Assembly (NCBI GenBank): GCA_027475525.1
Contig: JAMWFC010000055.1
Span: 2,939,042 to 3,003,041 of the forward strand
Reading direction: 5' to 3'
DNA length: 64,000 nucleotides
Source: Macrolepiota albuminosa
Lineage: Eukaryota > Basidiomycota > Agaricomycetes > Agaricales > Agaricaceae
Made by a program: the position numbers and the translations under genes. Below the pieces are notes generated by a model. The model was not told the origin of the DNA, did not search any database, and saw nothing but the letters and a program-made list of their open reading frames with translations. Shown piece by piece: positions 53,959-64,000 of this stretch (position 1 is the stretch's first letter; each line of letters starts with the position of its first letter).

Positions 53959-54158
53959 CAGACACCCAATTACATATAGATCAAGTCTGCCTCATAAGGG
54001 TGTTGCTTTCCCATAAAGCCTCTGACTCAATACTGCGTATATGTCCAGTGCACCCAACCACAGTTGGCATCATCAACGCCCCAAAGCAGCAATTGGCTCT
54101 TTGGGATTTGACAGGTCCCTTCTGTGTCTGTATTATCTCTGGAGTGGTAACTGCCTCG

Positions 54159-54312
54159 CATTTATTTGACAGTTCTGTTCTTGTTGGGAGTCTGTCTGAC
54201 AAGTATGGTCAGCATTGTATCGAGATTGTTGAATTCATTTATTTGACAGTTCTGTTCTTGTTGGGAGTCTGTCTGACAAGTATGGTCAGCATTGTATCGA
54301 GATTGTTGAATT
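54159..54312. repeat. 77-bp exact tandem duplication no. 13
   Basis: Units start 54159 and 54236. They double the intron 1 acceptor and SVLVGSLSDKYGQHCIEIVE of the split gene. Confidence 0.95.
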
Positions 54313-54512
54313 CCATCAAGAGTCTCTTTGCCAGTTTGCTGTTTTGGATTGTGTTTTCAACCTCCCAGACGGTGTTTGAGGTACTATTTCTGGTAATGGT
54401 GTGGCATTTGTTACTCGAGGTGAGGGTAAAACCCCTACATACAATGTTGGTGAGTCGTGATTCGTTGTTTTGTTGGTTCTGCATTTGATGTGACTTCAGA
54501 CGGTGGGTACGC

Positions 54513-54666
54513 TGTAGTACTTGGTAGAAGTATTACTTGATAGTTCTGGGGCTTGCTAGTGTAGAATATGACCTTGAATTCACACTGATTGTAGTACTTG
54601 GTAGAAGTATTACTTGATAGTTCTGGGGCTTGCTAGTGTAGAATATGACCTTGAATTCACACTGAT
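54513..54666. repeat. 77-bp exact tandem duplication no. 14
   Basis: Units start 54513 and 54590, at the edge of LTR-2. Confidence 0.95.
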
Positions 54667-55177
54667 TTTGACGGTGAAAGAGATAATTATGATCTTGAAT
54701 GCGTTTAATAATTTTGCAAAACGCCGAGGTTTTGAGGAATTATAATATTGAATGAGAATAATAATATTCCCACAAGTTGAGGTTTCTTAACAAACTCCAG
54801 CCTAAGCGATTCACTCCCTGGGAATCACCGAGCCTTTGCCTATCAATTGCCTGTCTATTCTCTACTAAACTTGGGCTATTTATACTGTTTTTCTGGTGCA
54901 CAGACCACTATCTACATATGACTCTTTGTCGGAAACTCTCCCACTTCCAGAACGTATTTGATAGTCCAATTTCCCTTTTGGGAGGCCTGTTTCAGTGCCA
55001 CCCGTTCCACCATTCAACTTCTCGTTCCACCATTCTTCTGGATGTTTCGGATTGCCACTTCCCCATTTGCTTGAGCTCCATTTAGCCCGATCCCATTCCT
55101 AGATCCTTCTTTCCTCTTTTAGCGCCTCCCTGCATCCTCTACTTCTTTCCTTTTCCCCTCCTTGTTGTCAAATCAAA

Positions 55178-55357
55178 CATTGACTGATTTGACGATGAAA
55201 TTGAGAATTATAATATTGAATGAATATAATAATTTCCCAATTTCATCCTATTCCGTCCATTGCCGAACATTGACTGATTTGATGATGAAATTGAGAATTA
55301 TAATATCGAATGAATATAATAATTTCCCAATTTCATCCTGTTCCGTCCAATCCTGTT
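55178..55357. repeat. imperfect 90-bp tandem repeat in LTR-2
   Basis: ACATTGACTGATTTGA starts at 55178 and 55268; the units differ by several substitutions. Unlike the 77-bp series this looks like a genuine old repeat. Confidence 0.8.
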
Positions 55358-55717
55358 CCGTCCATTACCAGCTTCCATGCTTTTCCTCTCCATGACAGTG
55401 GTTAGACTATTGTTGAGCTGATAGTTTGAGCCGGTCCCTGCCTGTTGTTCTGTACTTTTCTGTGTATTTGTTGGGATATTTTCGGAGATAGATATTTGTT
55501 GAGACTGCTACCAGGAGGCTTACAGTTTTCAGCCTATAATTAAATGTTTATTTTGACTTCTGGTGCATGTTTTGTCCCTGACTGCTGGTACAGCGTCGTA
55601 TCAACGCGACCCCCAAGTCCAAGAGGCCCTCCGGTATAAAGAGTAACTCAATGTTTACCGAGATGGATGCTCCTGTGTTCAAATCGGCTGGGGTTGCCGA
55701 TCTGTATAAGCCGGTCG

Positions 55718-55871
55718 TTGAGTTTGATCAAAAAGGTTCTTGTTATGCTCGTTTCCAGATGGTGTTCTAATATTTTCTCAGTACCTGTATATGATTGAGT
55801 TTGATCAAAAAGGTTCTTGTTATGCTCGTTTCCAGATGGTGTTCTAATATTTTCTCAGTACCTGTATATGA
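55718..55871. repeat. 77-bp exact tandem duplication no. 15
   Basis: Units start 55718 and 55795; covers VEFDQKGSCYARFQM and the next intron of the split gene. Confidence 0.95.
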
Positions 55872-55947
55872 TGGCAGGGTAGAAACTGGTCAACCGTTCC
55901 ATTTTACGCCCAGTGACTTTGATTCTCTTCCTTCTTGGCGTCCATAC

Positions 55948-56101
55948 GAAAATAACAATATTGAGGTTCCAGAAAGTTCTGTTGTCAGTGTTGGTTTTAG
56001 TGCCAACTGGTATGAGTCCAGTGGGAAAATAACAATATTGAGGTTCCAGAAAGTTCTGTTGTCAGTGTTGGTTTTAGTGCCAACTGGTATGAGTCCAGTG
56101 G
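55948..56101. repeat. 77-bp exact tandem duplication no. 16
   Basis: Units start 55948 and 56025; doubles ENNNIEVPESSVVSVGFSAN WYESSG coding sequence in a shifted frame. Confidence 0.95.
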
Positions 56102-56170
56102 TCACAAGTACGTTGGTGTTTGTTGTGTTTGAATATGTTCTCACGTTTTTCAGGTATCTCACCTTGAACT

Positions 56171-56324
56171 TGCTGTTTGTCATTGTGTTGCACGACCCTA
56201 CTTACGTGATGCGTCTTGTTGAACCTGCTCTTGTGGTGGACCGCGCCTGCTGTTTGTCATTGTGTTGCACGACCCTACTTACGTGATGCGTCTTGTTGAA
56301 CCTGCTCTTGTGGTGGACCGCGCC
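56171..56324. repeat. 77-bp exact tandem duplication no. 17
   Basis: Units start 56171 and 56248 in the last exon of the split gene. Confidence 0.95.
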
Positions 56325-56409
56325 AGTGCCACTAAGGGGAAGGCCAAGTCCAAGGGGCATAAGTAGTTCCTGCTTTTGCCGCTCCTTTGTCCTTGTTGGT
56401 CGACTATGC

Positions 56410-56410
<1 letters not shown>

Positions 56411-56440
<30 letters not shown>
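56411..56440. repeat. poly-A run of 30, inside a GCCA/TGGC palindrome
   Basis: TATGCC, then 30 A, then TGGCATTC. GCC and GGC flank the run symmetrically. It lies 45 bp past the stop of the split gene. Confidence 0.85.
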
Positions 56441-56444
<4 letters not shown>

Positions 56445-56762
56445 ATTCAGCGACCTTCCGCCTGGGAGGCACAGTGCAGACGGGGTATTGTGACCTCAGT
56501 TGTGACCTTAGCCATCTAGCCATCGGATGTTTACTTGTTACTTTTAGCAGTCGTTTTTGTGTTGCGTTGCTTTGATAGTCTCAATATAGACTTTTTGTTG
56601 AGCCATTGTCTGTTTGACTGTTTGTTTGCTGAGTGAATTTTCTTTTCTTCGGCAAATCTATGTATAAATGGTTTGTTACCCCACTGGATTTAATTGTACT
56701 TTCAACGTGCTTTGAATCTTTCATCGTGTTACCTTTGGTGGTATTTACTGTGTTAATGCTTG
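56441..56762. other. noncoding spacer
   Basis: No gene seen between the poly-A run and the 28-bp array. Confidence 0.4.
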
Positions 56763-57042
56763 TTTATGTAAGCTGTCACTCTAGTAGTGGTTTATGTAAG
56801 CTGTCACACTAGCAGTGGCTTATGCAAGCTGTTGCTCCAGTGGTGGTTTATGTAAGCTGTTGCTCTATTGGTAGTTTATGTAAGCTGTCACTCCAGCAAT
56901 GGTTTATGTAAGCTGTTGCTCCAGCAGTGGTTTATGTACACTGTTGCTCCAGCAATGGTTTATATAAGCTGTCACCCCAACAATGGTTTATATAAGCTGC
57001 TACTCTGGACATGGTTTATGTAAGCTATCGCTCCATTGATGG
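56763..57042. repeat. 28-bp minisatellite, 10 units
   Basis: TTTATGTAAGCTGTTGCTCC plus AGCAGTGG is repeated ten times with an exact 28-bp spacing and substitutions but no indels. Confidence 0.9.
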
Positions 57043-57672
57043 TTTCGAGTTATGATGTAATATTAGATCAGGTGACTATAGTGATGGTTGCTTCATATGT
57101 AACCTGTTTTGTACTCATGAATTGATTTCAACGATGAGATTGTCTGTGTATGGTGCCTGGCTATCAGTCCATATATTGCTCATTGTTTTTAATTATGCAT
57201 CGTTCACAAGGTATGCACATATCTAATTGGTGCCTGGCTATCAGTCCATATATTGCTCATTGTTTTTAATTATGCATCGTTCACAAGGTATGCACATATC
57301 TAATTTGGTGTGACATATCTCATGTATGGTCGACAGGGAGCCTACAGTAATTCAACCCACACGCTCTCAATACCTATGTGTTCTGTCGAACGCCGAGCAA
57401 TGCTCGATCTATAATACTGAACGATGCTATCGTACCTATACAGAATGGCATACTACTGTATGGTTTGATATGTGCACAAATCAGTGCACAGACCTTGCAA
57501 TTCAAGACTCATGGGCAACAGGACACACACACATTAGGTATTTTCCTTTTTTAGGGTCAACATACCTAATCAATACTATGTTTTTTGTCGGTTCTATATG
57601 CCCTGGTTATATTATTGTAGATTTTTGACTGCTCCGGCGATGTTCAAACAATGCAGGATAACGTGACTTTTT
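57043..57672. other. spacer before the Helitron gene
   Basis: Holds one 77-bp duplication and a short open frame (57326-57628) without recognised similarity. The Helitron 5' end (TC...) should lie here or further left but I cannot place it. Confidence 0.4.
57151..57304. repeat. 77-bp exact tandem duplication no. 18
   Basis: Units start 57151 and 57228 in the spacer upstream of the Helitron gene. Confidence 0.95.
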
Positions 57673-59936
57673 GTGATGCGATTCCTCATGTCCTGTCACA
57701 ATTTTCTAGCGTGCCTGTGCCGATGCCACCTAGGTCCTATATTGTGTAACCGCATGATGAGGAACAATGTATGTAATGTTACATTTGCTGTTGAAACCTT
57801 ACTGCGTGGATACTGTTTGCCTGATATGTGGCCTTGTTTGGACCAACACATCATTATTAGCTCAATCCTTTCTGCAGTAAAATCATTTGTGGTACCTGGA
57901 CTTAGAATATTAGGGTATTTGCATTTATCTGCATCTAGAGCTTCCTGTAGGAGTGGTCGATTGTCCACGCACAAGTCTCTCAGACATCAAAGATTGCTTT
58001 GTAAACCTAAACGTGTCCTTAGGCGACCTATAGGCAGTGGTAAAACCTATGCGTTCTCCTTTGCACAAGTAGATACGTACATCGATGCAAGTCAGGGCAA
58101 ACACAACCTGCAACATGTATTCAAATTCATCAATCATGCAGATGATGTAGGTTTGCTGTTGTACCCGATTGCTGCAGGATACGTGCATGCTAGGCTGCCT
58201 TTGTCTACCCTTTCACAACATCTCACATTGAAGCAGCTACGATCTGTAGCGCGTATACATGGGATTGTGCTGCCTAAGCGTTTTAGAGTGTCACATCCAA
58301 GTGATTTATTTAATTCTCACAGTTGCTCAAAATGTGTTAGTTGGTCTACTGTATTGACGGCTGATCTCAGTTCACAAGCAAGAAACATGCTGAAATGCTC
58401 TGTAGTGCGTAATCAAAAGCATGAAGTTGTTTTTGAGGCAGATGTTCAGGACCCTGACAAGCCCGAATTTCCTCCTGCGCCTCTTACACCAAGCCTAACT
58501 ACTCAAATCATATGCGACTTTTGCAACAAAACAGGTCCAGCACAATTAAAAGAAAGTGGTTGCGCTGTTTGTGGTTTGCTGCGCCCAGTTAAGGATATGC
58601 ATACTCTAAAAAGTATGAAAGGGTTTCTCAGTGTGTTAACCGCCAAAGGAGTTACCAGAGTGGAGAGGCGTTCAGGAACGGAATCTGTGAGAGAAATAAA
58701 AGGCCCAGTGTTGGATCATAGATGCAATTCTGTCTGTTCAGAATGCAGGATCCCATTGTTGAAGGGCAAAGTTCCTAAGTATGCACTTGGAAACGGTTTT
58801 TAGATTGGTGCTGTTCTAGTTGTTTTATCCCGTTTAAATTGGGTTGAACAGCTCCTTGTCGCCAAAGTACACAGGTCTCTCTGTTTCACACATGTGTCGT
58901 CCTCAGGTCTCAGCAAAATGAACGCACATTTGATCGCTTTTGAATCTCCCATTGAAAAGGTTTACCATGTACTGTCTCCTATGAGGGCTGACATGGATGA
59001 TGTTTTAGCTATTCTATTTACAGGGCCTTGTCAGCCTACTGGGGAAGATCTCAAATGATTGCCTTTGCTTGTCCGCCGAAACACTGTGAAGCAGGCATTG
59101 GAATGGCTCAAGCTTAATCACTCTGCTTATACGGACATTGAAATATGTGATAGCAATCTTGACGACTATCCAGAAGATACACCACCTGTAAAGGTCATTT
59201 ACAAAGAGTCTCTGGAGGAAAACAGAACAGTTGACCCTGCTGTTTACAAGGTTGATGGAGACAATGAGGTATCAGCCAGTGATTGTCCTTTTGTCGTGCA
59301 TGGACTAATGGGGGAGAGCCTATCAGCAAAAACAAAAGATGAGATTAAAGGCATTGCTTTGAAGCACTGGCACTCCAATGGCAAAGCACTGCTGGTTGGA
59401 CATTTATCCCATTCGGTTAATTGGATGAAGGACGCAACTGTTTATCCCCAAATGTTTCCCTGGTTGTTTCTATATGACTTTGGGGGTCCAGGCTGTGTAA
59501 AAGGCTGTGTCTTTGTTAAGGTTCACAAAGGCAATCTGCTCATGTATCATGATAAGCGGTTCCAGAGAGATACTGGCTTTCCCTTTGCGGCATTCAGTCA
59601 TGAGCAGATCAGAGCTGCAACTACAGGGGGCTTTCTGGTGATTGAAAGAAATGACTTTGCTTATATTGCTGAATGCATAGCAAGTCTCGACGTGGAATTA
59701 CTCAGAAGTATGGCTGATCATATGGCCAAAGACAAGATTATCAAGCCCACAAACCAGGAGGAACAGAAATGTCTCAAAGTTATTGAAGATGTTGATGCTG
59801 TGTCAGGCCGGATCGACGGATCTCCAATAATAAAAAAGCATATGAGGAACGAGATATGGTCATTAGTGATTGACAAAGGTGCACCTTCTTGGTTTATAAC
59901 GTTGCCGCCTGTGGATATCAGACACCCTATATGTCT

Positions 59937-60090
59937 GTACTATGCCGGTGATAATATAAAGTTTGAACCTGATGTATTGTTACCTTCTGACACTGCATAT
60001 CGACTTATTGCACGTACTATGCCGGTGATAATATAAAGTTTGAACCTGATGTATTGTTACCTTCTGACACTGCATATCGACTTATTGCAC
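59937..60090. repeat. 77-bp exact tandem duplication no. 19
   Basis: Units start 59937 and 60014 in the Helitron gene; deleting one joins LLPSDTAYRLIA to HNPVPGARFFHFMVSAF in one frame. Confidence 0.95.
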
Positions 60091-63000
60091 ATAATCCTGT
60101 TCCAGGGGCCAGATTTTTTCATTTTATGGTGTCTGCTTTCATAAAGCACATATTGGGTGTTGATACTGAACACAAAGGCTTGTATAGTCACACGTCTGCA
60201 TACTACAGGACAGTCGAGCAGCAAGATAGACTTACATTGCATCTGCATATGCTTCTTTGGCTTTGTGGAAGTCTATCACCTGAGGAAGCTCATCGGAAAA
60301 TCATGGACCCCTCATCTGACTTTCAGAGGGCCCTAGTAGAATATCTGGAATCTGCCTTCACCGGCGACTTCCTTACAGGGACGATGGACCAAGTAATAGA
60401 TAACATTGAAAAATCCAAGAAGATGCCAGAATATATTGATCCCACATGGACGATGCCCCAGCCCCCTCCTCCCAATCATTTGTGTTGAAGTAAACAAGAA
60501 ACTTCAATCAACAGACTTCCAGTACCAACAGCCCGTGATGCTTCTATGGACAGTATACCCAATGCTGGTCAATCTGACCCTCAGGCACCACTCCAGGAGT
60601 GTATCGGATGCGAGGAGACGTCTAATTGGTGGACTCAGTTCCGTAACACTGTAGATGACATTGTATTCAGGTCAAGTGTGCATACCTGCCATACATTATA
60701 TAAAAAGGACAGAAGTAAAAAATTAGGCAAAGAGAATAAAGGATGTCTAGACAACAAATGGGGCAGATGTAAGGCTTGGTTTCCCAAAGAACTCTTCCAA
60801 CAGACTGAAGTCGACCCTCTAACAGGTGTGCTCAATATGCATAAAGTGGAACCATGACTGAATACATTCACCACATCTTTGAGTTATTTGTTTAGATGCA
60901 ACACTGATGTAACTAGTCTTCGTTCGGGAACAGCAGTCAGGGGTGTCCTTTTATATGTCATTAAATATATAACTAAATCATCGCTTAAAATGTACACAGC
61001 ATTTGAGGCTGTTGGCACAGTGCTCACAAAATACCAAGATATTGTTAACGGACCTCTCCCACAGCAAGAAAAAGCAAGGTCTCTCATGACAAAAATGGCC
61101 AATGTAATGAGTGCAAAGTCAGAAATGGGTTCCCCAATGATATGTATGTACCTTCTTGGTAACCCCGATCATTACACCAACCATAAATTCACCAATCTTC
61201 ATTGGCCCAGCTTCGTCCGCGAGGTCAAACGTGCTTGGCCTAAAGATCAGCCAACTGACAGTTCATACGAATCTGACAAAATAGCGATCATCAGAAAGAA
61301 AGGCCGAGTAGTGGGACTATCTCCTGTGTTTGACTACATATACCGTGGCATAGAATTGCACAACATGACATTGTACGAATGGGCTTCTAGATGCAAACGA
61401 GTAAAATCCACTCATAGAGGGAACAAAAGTTCCAAGTCTAAAACGGCCAACACACTGACCGTCAACTTTACAGACAATCATCCCTTGTCAGACTCTCATG
61501 CTACTCTTGTGTATCCGCCAGGGCAAAAGTGCTTGCCCAATTTCATAGGTCCTACTCTTCCAAGGTATGATAAAGGGGATAGAGACGAATACTGCATCAC
61601 AATGCTTATCTTATTCAAGCCTTGGCGTTCAGGTGCTGATTTAAAAAACAAGTATGATTTATAGAGCACAGCATTCAACAACCACCATTTTACCGAAAGG
61701 CAATTGTGTCTTATGGCTAATATGAATATTAAGTATGAGTGTATGGATGCCCATGACGACTTCTATGCACAACTGAAGCAAGGCGGTATGGCATTCCCAG
61801 AAATGGACAATTCAGTTTCCAATGTCAGAGATATCGAACAAAAGGATTATATGAACGACAAAGATAACGGACAACCTAAGGACTACGGGATAGACCTTGA
61901 CTGTAGTAATGAGATTGGCAAAACCGAATTAAAATGTCGGAGAGACATGGCTATTATGACTTCCACCATGACGAACCTGAATTGGGATAAGCCTGTAATG
62001 GCCCAAACCTCCCCTGATACAACGAAGCATTCACCTTTGGTGTCAGACATGCCCAGTACTTACTGGAGACATAAGGTCAGTGAAACTCGTGCATCCATAC
62101 TAAAAGATAGGCAAAAAGACATGTTGTCTGTTCATGAACAGCGTGTTGGAAGATCAGATGAACAAAACAAGCTGGGCATTGTGGAAGTATGTGATCGTAG
62201 TTTCCTAGAGAAAAAACATTTAAATATCAAATGGGAACCCACCATATCCGAAATTACTACCAGTTTCAATCTCAATGAGGAACAAACCAGAGCATTTAGA
62301 ATAGTGGCTAACCACGCTGCCACTTCTAACCCCGAACAGTTGAGAATGTATATGGGGGGTATGGGGGGCACCGGGAAAACACAGGTGCTTAAAGCGCTGT
62401 CCCAATACTTTGCAGCCCATGGAGAATCTCATAGGTTTGCAGTGGTTGCTCCTACCAGCACCGCAGCATCACTGTTAGGTGGATTGACTTACCATTATCT
62501 GTTTGGAATTAATGATATGGTACGTGACTCTCTGGCACAACTGGCTCAAGTAAAGTCATGCCTTATCAGGATGCAATATGTATTTTTCGACGAAGTATCC
62601 ATGTTGTCTTGCAGGGATATGTATAAGATATCAGTGTGCCTTACTCAGATTACAGGTCTGTCACACTTCCCTTTTGGCGGTATGAACATGTGCCACCAGT
62701 AACTGGCTATGAGAATGCAGCGCTGTACAGTCGCAGTGTGGGTATATGATCTATTGATCTGAACAAACAAAAGGCTGCATTGGGTAAAGCAGTTTGGCAC
62801 CAGGTTACTGCAGTAGTCATATTGAGACAGAATATGAGACAGACAATGCAAAGTCCAGACAACAAATCCTTTAGAACGGCCCTCGCTAACATGAGGTATT
62901 GAGCATGCACCAAAGACGATATCCAGTTCCTGGAGTCTCGGCGAGTCTCCAATCTTTCAGACTCCTCGCTTCTCAATGATGACTTCTGTAATGTGTCTAT

Positions 63001-63256
63001 CATAACAGCACACAACATAGATAAAGATGCTGTCAATGTGGTTGGAAGTAGTAGATTTGCCCTGGAGAGTGGGCTCGAGCTGACAGATTTCTTTAGCGAA
63101 GATACTGTACTTGACAAGGGTGACGAGAGCACATGCAAAGGTAAAGGTCGAGGAGCATCAGGTAGAAACAGAGTTCCTCTACACTCCTCTATTCAGAATA
63201 TTTTATGGGAGCAGCCTCCTTCATCCACATCTGGTCAAGTTGCAGGCAAACTGTCG

Positions 63257-63410
63257 CTATGTGTTGGCTTACCTATTATCATCAAGACTAACATTGCCAC
63301 AGAGCTCTGTATCACAAATGGTCAAGAAGGTTACTATGTGTTGGCTTACCTATTATCATCAAGACTAACATTGCCACAGAGCTCTGTATCACAAATGGTC
63401 AAGAAGGTTA
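63257..63410. repeat. 77-bp exact tandem duplication no. 20
   Basis: Units start 63257 and 63334 in the helicase part; doubles CVGLPIIIKTNIATELCITN in shifted frames. Confidence 0.95.
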
Positions 63411-64000
63411 TGTATATGGATGGAAGTCATGTATGGGTTCTGTTGGTCAACGTAGGATAGACACGCTGTTTGTAAAACTGAAGAATCCACTGCACCACAT
63501 ACAGATAAAAGGTCTTTCTGAAGACGTAGTACCAATAACTAGAAGCACAGTTTTGACTGAATGCAGTCTACCTAACAACCAAAAGATTACAATTTCGCGA
63601 TCACAAGTCAAAATACTCATCAACTATGCTATAACCGATTATGCTAGCCAAGGGAAGACTAGGCCTTTCAATCCTGTTGACTTGTTCAAATGTCAATCCC
63701 ATCAGGCTTACTATACAGCACTGTCCCAAAGCGCTACTGCAGCCAGAACTATTATAATATGCGGATTTGACACAACCGTCATTCAAGGAAAAGCAACTAG
63801 TACACTATGCCAGGAGTTCCGGGATTTGGAGTTGCTGGATGAGATAACAAGGCTGAGGTATGTAGGGAAGCTGTCAAAGGGTTTCCATGACGCTCCAAGA
63901 CGGTCCAATTTGATAGCATCATTTAGACGATGCAAAAGCAACACCTACTTTTCTCCTCATTTGCATCCGTCCCTGAGATGGAGTAAAAACGATCAATTTG

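Larger units (their letters stand above)
54513..55603 (-). mobile_element. LTR-2 inserted in a coding exon
   Basis: TGTAGTACTTGG to GTCGTATCA, flanked by ACGC on both sides (54509-54512 and 55604-55607). 1091 bp; subtracting one 77-bp duplication and one 90-bp repeat unit leaves ~924, the size of the copy at 50992. CpG retained, so younger than that copy. Confidence 0.85.
54041..56366 (+). pseudogene. unrecognised multi-exon gene split by an LTR
   Basis: Exon 1 54041-54114 (MSSAPNHSWHHQRPKAAIGS), intron to 54172, then SVLVGSLSDKYGQHCIEIVE, ESLCQFAVLDCVFNLPDGV, a TGA (probably CGA in the ancestor), GTISGNGVAFVTRGEGKTPT YNV, an intron, and DGGYA. LTR-2 then interrupts the codon; after it ATPKSKRPSGIKSNSMFTEM continues in frame, DAPVFKSAGVADLYKPVVEF, QKGSCYARFQM, an intron, VPVYDGRVETGQPFHFTPSD, SLPSWRPYENNNIEVPESSV, FSANWYESSGHK, an intron, and YLTLNLLFVIVLHDPTYVM to a lysine-rich end KGKAKSKGHK (stop 56364). 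Five 77-bp duplications fall inside. No family recognised. Its place 1.3 kb upstream of a Helitron gene on the same strand makes it a possible Helitron cargo gene. Confidence 0.5.
57673..64000 (+). pseudogene. Helitron Rep/helicase polyprotein, decayed, runs off the window
   Basis: One phase carries the protein to 62700 once the 77-bp duplication at 59937 is discounted. Stops: TAG 58801, TGA 59056, TGA 60486, TGA 60855, TAG 61662. N-terminal cysteine-rich part: FNSHSCSKC, ICDFCN, GCAVCGLL, VCSECRIPLLKGKVPKYALG. Helitron N domain: FPWLFLYDFGGPGC, LLMYHDKRFQRDTGFPFAAF. HUH relaxase: LTLHLHMLLWL (H-x-H) and the tyrosine motif YVIKYITKSSLK. Pif1-like helicase: Walker A GGMGGTGKTQ, Walker B YVFFDEVSML, and DYASQGKTR near 63635. 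About 25 bp covering motif III (normally GDFAQLPPV) is missing near 62690, so PPVTGYENAALYS follows in another frame. Rolling-circle transposase family; this copy is dead as written. Confidence 0.9.

Noticed and set aside
56763..57042. CRISPR-like array.
   Set aside because: Units are contiguous without spacers, and the genome is eukaryotic.
25279..63410. Reading the 77-bp duplications as a novel site-specific duplication mechanism.
   Set aside because: Unrelated sequences, identical period equal to a common assembler k value, and absence from sister LTRs make an assembly artefact far more likely.

Overview
This is a piece of a filamentous fungal genome, almost certainly an agaricomycete (mushroom-forming basidiomycete). 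The reasons are: short ~45-60 bp GT-AG introns splitting every host gene, an aryl-alcohol-oxidase type GMC enzyme, a fungal DUF6593-type protein, a patatin/NB-ARC/TPR NLR-like protein, and a heavy load of nested transposons. I cannot name the species. The TE load and patches of strong CpG loss would fit a large ectomycorrhizal-type genome, but that is inference.

Layout. 1-9.4 kb is gene space: the 3' end of a Dap1/MAPR haem-binding gene, a small unknown gene, an eight-exon aryl-alcohol oxidase, an intergenic stretch with hairpin repeats, a four-exon membrane protein and a DUF6593-like gene. 10-11.2 kb is the first of three copies of a dispersed ~0.7-1.3 kb segment. 11.3-16.1 kb is a patatin-NB-ARC-TPR gene with an in-frame stop inside its TPR array. 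16-30.6 kb is a transposon graveyard, mostly stripped of CpG: solo LTRs, F-box pseudogenes, a LINE, Copia fragments and a Tc1/mariner. A younger CpG-rich Helentron-like element sits inside it (26.7-29.0 kb). 30.67-41.87 kb is a Ty3/Gypsy element lying on the minus strand inside an older LTR; it carries an intron-containing gene in antisense. 42-44.7 kb is more TE debris. 44.9-49.6 kb returns to gene space (a frameshifted conserved gene, the third segment copy, a coiled-coil gene). 49.7-53.9 kb holds hairpins, a MITE and LTRs. 54-56.4 kb is an unrecognised multi-exon gene split by an LTR insertion. 57.7-64 kb is a decayed Helitron Rep/helicase gene running off the window.

Two signals run across these annotations. 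First, at twenty places between 25.2 and 63.5 kb the sequence repeats head-to-tail with a period of exactly 77 bp. Where this falls in a coding frame it shifts it, and removing one copy rejoins it. It looks like a k=77 assembly-graph artefact in repetitive sequence rather than biology, and it must be handled before reading any ORF here. Second, CpG content is a mosaic: old repeats, and most of the NLR-like gene, have lost CpG to TpG/CpA, and most nonsense mutations in the Gypsy and Helitron can be explained by C-to-T or G-to-A changes.
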